Below are positions 57,348 through 64,000 of a stretch of 64,000 nt of DNA, piece after piece; position 1 is the stretch's first letter, and every line of letters begins with the position of its first letter. Under the pieces are notes generated by a model. That model did no database searches, was not told the origin of the DNA, and saw only the letters and a program-made list of their open reading frames with translations. Origin of the DNA: Nitrosomonas sp. (GTDB lineage Bacteria > Pseudomonadota > Gammaproteobacteria > Burkholderiales > Nitrosomonadaceae). A program made the translations under genes and the position numbers. Where the stretch lies: NCBI GenBank assembly GCA_031316255.1, contig JALDQW010000001.1, positions 1,674,001-1,738,000 of the forward strand, given 5' to 3'.

Positions 57348-58448
57348 TTATTGCCACTTTGCTTGATAGGGCGTGATATCAAAAGGCTGAGTGGTGCCGA
57401 TGATGTTGTTTACCAAAATCTCTGCACTGGCAGGGGCCATTGTTACGCCATAACGAAAATGTCCGCTGTTAATATATAGATTCGTTAGATTAGGATGCCG
57501 GCTGATCGTAGGGATATTCTCTGGCGATGCAGGACGCAGACCTGACCAATGGTTTTTTATAGGCATGTTATATAGTTGAGGGAGCATGCTTATTGCATCA
57601 TGCAATAACTTCTTTCTGGCTGAGACTGTTACCCGTTTATTAAATCCCCTGTCTTCCAGTGTACTGCCGACCAGAAGGTGCCCGTCTTTGCGGGGAATGA
57701 TATAAGAACTGCCTTTAACCAGAATTGCCTTTAATGGTGGGTTGTCGAATTTAAACAATAGCATCTGGCCACAGATAGGTCTGATATCTAAATCAAATGC
57801 GTATTTCCCTAAAACCTCTTTAGTCCAGGCACCCGCTGCAATAATAAAGTTGTCTGCTGCAAACTGTTGGCGTGATGATTGAAGGGATTGAACCTTATTA
57901 TGCTTAACGGTTAACCCTTGGACAGTACAGTTTTCAATGATTTTTCCACCCAATTGAATCACATGCTGATGTAGTGCACTGAGTAACCTGGGATTCCGGA
58001 TTTGTGCAATACCAGGTAAGTAGATTGTTTGTTCTGGATCGTTACAATTCATATTAGTGTTATCAGTTGGGCGAGGTACAGACAGTTTTATTTGCTGAAT
58101 GTTTGTATTATTTTTTGAACACCAGTGTAAAGCGGTTTCTAAATCATAGGGTGGTAAAACAAACATACCGCATTGACTATACTCCGGATCAATACCTGTC
58201 GCAGAGTGTAATGCCGATGCCCAGTCAGAAAACAAACTGGCGCTGTAAAGCGTTAGACGTGTCACAGTCTCTGTATAATTCCAAGGGAATAAGGGGGATA
58301 AAATTCCGCCACCGGCCCATGAAGATTCTTGCCCTACTTGTCCACGTTCCAAGATTAATACCTTAATCCCCTGTTTAAGCAGACGTTCTGCAGTTGCCAA
58401 GCCGATGATACCCGCTCCAACAATAATCACATCGTGTTGCATACCCAT
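57348..58448 (-). CDS. thiO: Glycine oxidase ThiO
   Basis: A 366-residue DAO-family flavoenzyme with the FAD motif VGAGIIGLATAE near residues 10-21, 'SSWAGGGILSPLFPW' near 43-57, and the C-terminal 'GHFRYGVTMAPASAE'. It oxidises glycine to iminoglycine for the thiazole part of thiamine. No other thiamine gene is next to it. Two ATGs (58448, 58442) could start translation; there is no clear ribosome binding site. Confidence 0.9.
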   Translation of the reverse strand: MGMQHDVIIVGAGIIGLATAERLLKQGIKVLILERGQVGQESSWAGGGILSPLFPWNYTETVTRLTLYSASLFSDWASALHSATGIDPEYSQCGMFVLPPYDLETALHWCSKNNTNIQQIKLSVPRPTDNTNMNCNDPEQTIYLPGIAQIRNPRLLSALHQHVIQLGGKIIENCTVQGLTVKHNKVQSLQSSRQQFAADNFIIAAGAWTKEVLGKYAFDLDIRPICGQMLLFKFDNPPLKAILVKGSSYIIPRKDGHLLVGSTLEDRGFNKRVTVSARKKLLHDAISMLPQLYNMPIKNHWSGLRPASPENIPTISRHPNLTNLYINSGHFRYGVTMAPASAEILVNNIIGTTQPFDITPYQAKWQ

Positions 58449-58514
58449 ACCATCATTCTAAATTTCTAAAAAACAAAACGATATCGTTTTCATGTAAAGG
58501 TTGGCGGAAAAATA

Positions 58515-58760
58515 GGGACTGTAAATTAAATTGTGTAACTGCCTACGTTACCCTGGATATCAACGTGGCGGTCCTTTTGCACTGTACATCTCCTTGAATG
58601 TCGCCACAATTTTACGTGTTGTCATGCCTTTGGCATACAGACTTAGAATCATTTTATCCAATGAAGTAAAACGCGTCTGGTTTCGCAGTTTCTCGGGCAA
58701 AATTTTCTGGTTTTTCTGTGTTCATCGTCTATCCTTTAAAGAAACTCATAATAGACAATT
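58515..58760 (-). pseudogene. IS256-family transposase remnant
   Basis: On the minus strand, ATG at 58725 opens a frame that shifts within about ten codons; from there to the TGA at 58560-58562 the sequence reads RFTSLDKMILSLYAKGMTTR KIVATFKEMYSA, the N-terminal landmark of IS256-family transposases. Directly after this comes what looks like the opposite end of the element (CAGTTACACAATTTAATTTACAGTCCC, ending near 58515). Over 1 kb of the gene is therefore missing: an internal-deletion derivative, and inactive. Confidence 0.7.
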
Positions 58761-59053
58761 GCACAGTTAATAGGGTGGTCTCGTTTATAAATCTGACTGG
58801 TACACTGTTGATTTGCTATTCGACGGATTATTGTTCAACAATTGTTGACAACCGCGGTGAGAAATTAGAATTTCTCTCATGCAAAAACTGTTTGATGCTT
58901 TGTGGATTGATTGGGTGCGAGCAATAACTGATTACTCGAATTGTGAATGTTTGAGGTTAGGTCAATTTCAATTCTAAGTGTTAAAAGCTTAGAATGCACA
59001 AATATCTGTTTAAGTGTTAAACCGATATTTGTGCACTTCTTGAACTAATCAAT
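58726..59053. other. Intergenic region flanking the IS256 remnant
   Basis: Nothing beyond the probable outer end of the IS256 remnant (to ~58760) and an inverted repeat of the AATATCTGTTTAA/AAACCGATATT kind near 58998-59030, which may act as a terminator for the small gene that follows on the minus strand. Confidence 0.4.
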
Positions 59054-59158
59054 TTACATTTGGTAAACGATTAGGCCAATCACTATAAATGCAACTGTTG
59101 TAATACCGATCAGTTTCAGTGTTTGTGCATCTGTTGCTCTGTTTGAATCATCGCTCAT
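59054..59158 (-). CDS. 34-residue single-span membrane peptide
   Basis: A short gene with a strong AAGGAG site 7-8 bases before its ATG. The peptide starts with a polar, acidic MSDDSNRATDAQTLK and ends in one membrane helix (LIGITTVAFIVIGLIVYQM). The layout resembles small accessory subunits of membrane complexes. I do not recognise it. It stands out as intact in a region of decayed elements. Confidence 0.6.
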   Translation of the reverse strand: MSDDSNRATDAQTLKLIGITTVAFIVIGLIVYQM

Positions 59159-59500
59159 AACTCAATCTCCTTATTAATTTATTAACTATTTTGTCTTAAT
59201 TTTACCTACTAAAAACAAAAGTCGATTTTAAAAACTCGACTTTACCACTTTAACCTCACAAAAAAGCGGGGTTATGTTAGAAAACACAACAGATTTCTCT
59301 GCTCCCCAGTATTTTTTAGCGGCGTTTACTACCACGATGCGGCAACCTAATTCTAGCGTAACCTACTGGGTTATTATTATTTTTCATCATAATAGCATTT
59401 ATTATTATTTGCAACCTAACTATTATGCGTATGAATTCTAACCTACATTTTCTGACAATGAAAGATTAGTTTTAAAATTAACCCTAAAATTTTTGCGGTT
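59159..59500. other. Intergenic region, nothing clear
   Basis: AT-rich, with a hairpin AAAGTCGATTTT/AAAACTCGACTTT at ~59217-59243 shortly upstream of the small membrane-peptide gene. A 24-codon frame on the minus strand around 59325-59400 is not convincing. Confidence 0.35.
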
Positions 59501-59704
59501 TTAGTTTTGCTGCTGCTTGAGCTTCAATGCAATCAGATAATGCATCGCGCGCAAACCCAGATCATTCAGAAAGGCTTGATTGCTAGAACCGCTATCAACC
59601 AGAACTAATACCCCAGGCTTACCGCCTGGCCCAATTTCACAGACCGGTTGGACTGGTGCCGAAAATTTAGATTTCAGCTCGATAGGTGATAGTCCCCGGG
59701 CGGC
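59501..59704 (-). pseudogene. Possible DDE-transposase fragment
   Basis: A 67-codon frame without its own start that ends in ...VLVLVDSGSSNQAFLNDLGLRAMHYLIALKLKQ-type sequence. The DSG followed by a 'HYLIALK' strand is reminiscent of the second catalytic Asp region of IS4/IS1380-type transposases. It is bounded by a stop at 59705-59707 and may be a broken piece. Identification is weak. Confidence 0.3.
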
Positions 59705-59708
59705 CTAA

Positions 59709-59924
59709 TCAACCGATTACATATTTGACTCCAGTCAGTTGCAAAACGATAAAATAGATCAATCCACAATTGACGCAAACATTTTGGTGGTTGGTAATCA
59801 AGCATTCGCTTCTTCCCGGTTGTCCTATAGCAACGGAGTGTTGACAGCCGATGTATTTTTCGGTTCCGATATACAAATAAACCTGGTTGGTACTTTGGTT
59901 CTTGATTTCGCGCTAGCTGTGTAA
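59709..59924 (+). pseudogene. C-terminal fragment of an RTX/serralysin-type protein
   Basis: The frame encodes about 71 residues: IFDSSQLQNDKIDQSTIDAN, then VVGNQAFASSRLSYSNGVL and a short beta-rich tail ending LDFALAV. DKIDxSxIDAN...GNQAF is the hallmark of the C-terminal secretion domain of M10/serralysin and RTX proteins. A stop at 59706-59708 and unrelated sequence precede it, so the calcium-binding repeats and catalytic part are gone. Confidence 0.65.
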
Positions 59925-60001
59925 GCTTGATTTTTTCTTTCAACAATGTCGAGTATCGAGAATGATTCAGAGAATTCTTGTTTCCATCCGGTAAAATCGA
60001 T

Positions 60002-61565
60002 TCATGAGCCTTGTCTGAGTTTCAGGAAAACACGCGAATCAATTGCTGCGGCGCCGAGCATGCCACCCGACAGCGCTCCCGCGATTCCAGGGCTCATAAT
60101 GTCCTGACCCGCGAGGAATAAACCGGGAACAGGCGTGCGGGCGTTCAGTGCGTCTGACAACATGCGGCGTGGGGTCGTTTCGACGCCATAGAACCCGCCC
60201 TTTTCGTGGCCGGTGAATGAAGCGGTTGCGAGCGGGGTGCCCAGTTTCCGATAAACGACGAGCGGTGCCAATGCCGGAAACTTTTCCTCGAAATACGTCA
60301 TCATTCGCGCCTCGATGCGCTGCTTGAACGCCGTCCACGCACCAGCGTGCACCTCATTGCCGCCAGCCGCAAATTCGGCCACCGATGACCAGTCGGCCCA
60401 AACCATCATTTGACCGGTATGTTTGTTCGACAAGCCTGGGTTATGAGACGGGTTCTTGAGGGACGGGAACGAGACAAACATCATCGGGATTGACTCGTTG
60501 TCCGCCGCTGACCATATGGCGTCATTGGTATTCCAGCTTTCGTAAAACCAGTGGTTCGAGCGCGTTGCGCCGTGTCGGGCAATATCTCCCTCGAAGCCGA
60601 GGAAAACCTCGAAGTGGCATATCGATGGTTTGAAACTGGCTATCTCGCGAGCCCAGGGCTGTTCGCGAATTGCCGCCGGCAACAGGTGCTTTACCGTTTC
60701 ACCGGCGCCGATCGCCGAGACAATGAACGGCGCAATGATTTCTTCGCCAGACCGGGTGCATACACCCACGGCGTTGTTATCGTCAAGCAATATTTCGCTG
60801 ACCAATGTTGCGGCCCGGACGCTGCCGCCCGCTGCTTCAATCACGGGAACAAGCCTCCCGTGCGATGGCAGCGGAACCGCCAACGGGGTAGGTGGCGCCT
60901 TCGAGATAGTGGCCCATGACGGTGGCGTGAACGGCGAAACTCGCTTCTTTCGGTTTGCCGCCATATGTCCCCCACTGTGCCGACAATACGGCGGCGAGCT
61001 TCGGGTCGCTGATGAACTCCGTGATGACCTCGCCGGTCGTGCGGCCGCACCAGTGCTGGATTTTATGCTTGTTCCACCAGTGATGCGCGGAACGGAATGG
61101 CTCGGGCATCGCGCGCTCGGCGCCAACCATGTGCCCGGCTTCTTCTGCCGACAGCAACGCCTCGAAATAGGCGTCGATTTCGGCAACATTGCCGGGAAAA
61201 CGGTCTTTGAGCTCCATCTTGTAGGCTGCAACCGGGCGTCCTACGGGGATTTCGAATTCATCCGGAAAATGCAGTGTATCGTAAACGGTACCGACCGAAC
61301 GAAACTCGATTGTTCCGCCGCTGAGCCAGTCCAGGATCCGGCCCGCGAGCTGGTCGTGGCCGAACGTGCCGCAATAGTGGAGGCCGACATCCCAGCTGAA
61401 ACCATCGCGTGTGAAAGCGTGAGTCAGCCCGCCAATCGTCTGCGCTTGCTCAAGCAGCAAAACTTTGTGATCCAGTCGGGAAAGCGCAGCGGCTGCTGTC
61501 ATTCCGCCCATGCCGGAACCGATGACAATGACATCGAACGCGTTTGCTGACGGTTTGGCAGTCAT
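60002..61565 (-). pseudogene. Carotenoid-isomerase/phytoene-desaturase-like oxidoreductase, frameshifted
   Basis: The N-terminal frame (from ATG 61565, GAGGAAAA upstream) encodes the FAD motif IGSGMGGMTAAAALS and runs to 60837. Homology continues in another frame, starting at 'LVPVIEAAGGSV' near 60845 and ending at 60002 with 'GLFLAGQDIMSPGIAGALSGG'. The shift lies in GCACGGGAGGCTTG on the coding strand; adding one base after GAG joins GGSAAIARE to LVPVIEAAGG. The joined protein of ~520 residues would resemble CrtISO/retinol-saturase-type flavoproteins. It is visibly richer in G+C than its neighbours, suggesting transfer. A sequencing error is possible. Confidence 0.75.
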
Positions 61566-61676
61566 TCGAGGGTTTTCCTCTTTTTCTGTAGGGTCAGTCA
61601 ATCATACCAGAAACTGATTGGACGTTTGACGCCGAGTGGCCGCTGGTGTCCTATCCACACCCGCACAATACGGGGT

Positions 61677-62354
61677 TTAACCCTGCCGAATCTCCCCATC
61701 CTCTAATTCCACCACACGGTCGGCGATGTCCAGAATGCGGTAATCGTGGGTGACCAACAAGATGCTGGCGCCGGATTCCCGGGCGAGTTGTTTGAGGATG
61801 GTGACGGCTTCCTGTCCGCTTTGCTTGTCCAGCGATGCGGTGGGTTCGTCGGCGAGCACGATTTTGGGTTGGCCTGCCAATGCTCTGGCAATGGAGACGC
61901 GCTGGCGCTGACCGCCGGAGAGCTGATCCGGCTTGTAATGCAGCCGGTCGCCGAGACCGACGGCCGAGAGCATGTCGCTGGCGCGTTTGAGGCGTTCCGT
62001 TTCCGTCATGTGATCGAACATTTCCAGTGTCATGCTGACATTCTGTTGTGCGGTGAGCGATTTGAGCAGATTGTGTTGCTGAAAGATGTAACCAGTTTGC
62101 TGGCGGATATTGACCTTGGTTTGCTCGCTGCTGTTGATCAATTGTTCGCCAAGGACTTCAACGCTGCCGTCGAACGCCTGGCGCAGGCCGCCGACGATGG
62201 TCAGAAAGGTCGTTTTTCCGGAGCCGGAGGGGCCGGTCATTAAAACAATTTCACCTTTGCCGATTGCGATGGTGATGTTTTTCAGTACGGGTTGCGAGAG
62301 CTTGTCATGGCTGAAACTGAAGTTCAGCTGGCGGACGTCGATTGCGTGGGTCAT
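61677..62354 (-). CDS. devA: ABC exporter ATPase, DevA-like
   Basis: A 225-residue ABC ATPase. Walker A GPSGSGKTT at 41-49, signature LSGGQRQR and Walker B 'IVLADEPTASLD' are all present, with the H-loop in LLVTHD. The ATG at 62354 overlaps the permease stop by one base (TGATG), which fixes the start. Closest to the DevA/LolD/MacB type. Last gene of the operon DevB-DevC-DevA. Confidence 0.9.
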   Translation of the reverse strand: MTHAIDVRQLNFSFSHDKLSQPVLKNITIAIGKGEIVLMTGPSGSGKTTFLTIVGGLRQAFDGSVEVLGEQLINSSEQTKVNIRQQTGYIFQQHNLLKSLTAQQNVSMTLEMFDHMTETERLKRASDMLSAVGLGDRLHYKPDQLSGGQRQRVSIARALAGQPKIVLADEPTASLDKQSGQEAVTILKQLARESGASILLVTHDYRILDIADRVVELEDGEIRQG

Positions 62355-63532
62355 CAGAACATGTCCGCGGGGTTGGCGTCTTTGAGTTTTCGGATCGCGA
62401 GGAATCCGGCAATAAAGCACATCGACAGAATGAAACCGAAAACCGTTGCGACTTTGGTAACCGTCATGGGCATGGGCATAAACATTTGCGACTCGGCCAG
62501 ATGGTACAGGCTGATCGACAGGATAAAGCCCGGAATGAAACCCAGTACCGCGAGAAAAAACGCAGTGGCGAATACCAGGCGTACGAAATAGCTTTGCTTG
62601 TAACCCATGGCTTTCAGCGTGGCAAACTCGTAGCGGTGATTGACGATATCGGTAAACAGGATCTGGTAGACGATGACCAGGCCAACAACCAGTCCCATCA
62701 CGGTGCCGAAACCGAAAATGAAACCGATCGGCGCGGTTTCAGACCAGTAATTTTTTTCGTATTGCAGCAATTCGTCAAAGGTGAAAATGTTGACGAACGG
62801 GTTGAGCTGCTGTTTAAGCTCAGCCTTAACCTGTTGGGCTTGTGCAGCCGATGCATCGGGGTGGAGCTTGATTACGCCCATGTCGATGCCGTCGGCGCGC
62901 CGGCCTGGAAAAATACGCAAAAAGTTCAGATCGCTGGTGACCACGTTACCGTCCGCAGCAAATGAGACACCCAGCCGGAACAGGCCGATAATGCGAATTT
63001 TATAGTCGTTGATTTCTGTTTGTGTGCGTCCGGCTTCAAGCAACCGGCGCACCGGCCCGAATTCAGGGCGGGAAAATTCGTCAAACATGACGGTGTCCTT
63101 GACCTGCAATGAATCCCGGTTGTTTCTGATGGTGTCGACAGCGAACAGCTCGGCGTCCGGGTCGAAACCGTAGACCATTAACGTGCGCTTGACTTGCGTT
63201 TCGATATTTTTAAACGGCGCGAGTCCCAGGTACAGAGGAGCGACTTCGGCAACCGCAGGATGACCGAGTGCGCGCATGAGTTCGCTGCGGTTGAATGCAA
63301 CCGGCCGCCACATCGCCTCGCTTTGTTTGTGCATCAGAAATAAATCGCCACTCAGTTTGGTCGGCGCGGAAGCCGCGCTGGCGTACAGCGAATCCTTAAA
63401 ACCCAGTTGCATGAACACCAGCACGCAGGCGAACAAAACGCCGGCGATTGCGGCGATCAGTTTGGCGCGGTCATGGATGAGCTGCCGCCAGGCCAGGCGT
63501 GCCGGGAAATAGCACCAGGAAAGCGCGTTCAT
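62354..63532 (-). CDS. devC: ABC exporter permease, DevC-like
   Basis: A 392-residue FtsX/MacB-type permease. An N-terminal membrane helix (~22-45), a large periplasmic domain (~46-270) and three C-terminal helices are visible. 'RYEFATLKAMGY' is the typical coupling-helix region. Together with the HlyD-type adaptor and ATPase it resembles the DevBCA glycolipid exporter of cyanobacteria. The start overlaps the upstream gene stop by 4 bp. Confidence 0.9.
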   Translation of the reverse strand: MNALSWCYFPARLAWRQLIHDRAKLIAAIAGVLFACVLVFMQLGFKDSLYASAASAPTKLSGDLFLMHKQSEAMWRPVAFNRSELMRALGHPAVAEVAPLYLGLAPFKNIETQVKRTLMVYGFDPDAELFAVDTIRNNRDSLQVKDTVMFDEFSRPEFGPVRRLLEAGRTQTEINDYKIRIIGLFRLGVSFAADGNVVTSDLNFLRIFPGRRADGIDMGVIKLHPDASAAQAQQVKAELKQQLNPFVNIFTFDELLQYEKNYWSETAPIGFIFGFGTVMGLVVGLVIVYQILFTDIVNHRYEFATLKAMGYKQSYFVRLVFATAFFLAVLGFIPGFILSISLYHLAESQMFMPMPMTVTKVATVFGFILSMCFIAGFLAIRKLKDANPADMF

Positions 63533-64000
63533 GGACTAATCCGTACATGCACCTGACGGAAAATCTGGTGCTGCAGCTGGACGACTGCTGCCGGGTCGAG
63601 TGTAAGCCGCACTTCGACGATGCGATTATCTCTGTCCGCGAGTGGGTCAGTGTCGTTGAGATCGTTTTTGCGCACCAGATAGCCGATTTCACGCACCAGC
63701 GCGGTATAGGACTGGCTCATCCCGGCAGCGCTAATGGTCGCCTGCTGACCGATCTTGACGCGCGGCAGATCGGCTTCGTAGATTTCGGCTACGACATCGA
63801 GTTGTGTCAAATCCGCCATTTCCAGCAGACCATTGTCGTCGATGCGTTCGCCGGGGCGTGTCAGTATTTTTAATACAGTGCCTGCAATCGGCGCGCGGAT
63901 GCGGGTGTTTTTCAATGCTTCTGCAGCAACGCGGCTTTCCGATTCGGCATGTGCGATTTCAGCGGTCAAACGCTTCAGATTTGCTTCCGACTGCGCAAAC
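63529..64000 (-). CDS. devB: HlyD-family adaptor of DevBCA-type exporter, 3' part only
   Basis: The frame is open to the right edge; the 156 visible residues are the C-terminal part of a periplasmic adaptor protein. A coiled-coil end (ANLKRLTAEIAHAESESR) is followed by a lipoyl-like 'TRIRAPIAGTVLKILTRPGE' and a beta-barrel ('VKIGQQATISAAG'). The start lies outside the window. It overlaps devC by 4 bp. Confidence 0.88.
   Translation of the reverse strand, partial: FAQSEANLKRLTAEIAHAESESRVAAEALKNTRIRAPIAGTVLKILTRPGERIDDNGLLEMADLTQLDVVAEIYEADLPRVKIGQQATISAAGMSQSYTALVREIGYLVRKNDLNDTDPLADRDNRIVEVRLTLDPAAVVQLQHQIFRQVHVRISP

Noticed and set aside
59325..59400. 24-codon frame rich in Asn on the minus strand
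   Set aside because: No ribosome binding site, and no recognisable domain or membrane segment.

Overview
The window comes from a betaproteobacterial ammonia oxidiser, most probably a Nitrosomonas species. The decisive evidence is a complete amoCAB operon (22398-25477) encoding ammonia monooxygenase with the copper-ligand motifs intact. The housekeeping genes (ppa, hda, purMN, rsmB, pyrF, rapA, ispH, thiO, RegBA) fit that assignment. No rRNA, tRNA or CRISPR array was found.

Layout. 1-2000 is a low-GC accessory edge: a truncated unknown gene, a 7-bp tandem repeat and an HExxH zincin-like protein. 2000-13200 holds a mixture of small envelope and periplasmic genes: a haem-binding HbpS-like protein, an EI24 membrane protein, an alpha carbonic anhydrase, a hemerythrin, a matrixin-like metalloprotease, inorganic pyrophosphatase, an MFS transporter and a secreted cyclophilin. 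13475-18700 carries a 1142-residue GMC oxidoreductase/alpha-beta hydrolase fusion, a TIGR04073 protein and an aspartoacylase-family enzyme. 19400-22000 is a mobile-element zone: a 141-bp MITE and a 1335-bp IS5-family element that has cut an ArsC/Spx-family gene in two, about 400 bp upstream of amoC. 22398-25541 is amoCAB with its terminator.

26133-28636 is AI-2E transporter-hda-HAD phosphatase. 28717-32939 is a four-gene operon (fatty acyl-AMP ligase, epimerase-type reductase, acyl carrier protein, serine-palmitoyltransferase-like enzyme) matching the bacterial ceramide cluster known from Caulobacter. It is followed at 35876-41540 by a hopanoid cluster (hpnH, hpnB, hpnM, hpnN). Synthesis and transport of two non-phospholipid outer-membrane lipids are therefore encoded within about 13 kb. 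41571-50961 is housekeeping (rsmB, DUF3108, purN, purM, pyrF, rapA) plus a His/Gly-rich lipoprotein and a membrane-anchored retropepsin.

51046-51186 is a second, inverted copy of the MITE; its terminal repeats match those of the IS5-family element, and both MITEs and the IS have 4-bp target duplications. 51207-53034 is the redox two-component pair RegA/RegB. A perfect match to the published RegR box lies between it and a ClC-type channel gene that lacks the usual gating glutamate. 55186-58448 holds DAHP synthase, ispH and thiO. 58500-59930 is a graveyard: an IS256-family remnant, a possible transposase fragment, the C-terminal scrap of an RTX-type protein, and an intact-looking 34-residue membrane peptide gene. 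60002-61565 is a GC-rich, frameshifted carotenoid-isomerase-like oxidoreductase. The window ends inside a DevBCA-type ABC exporter operon.
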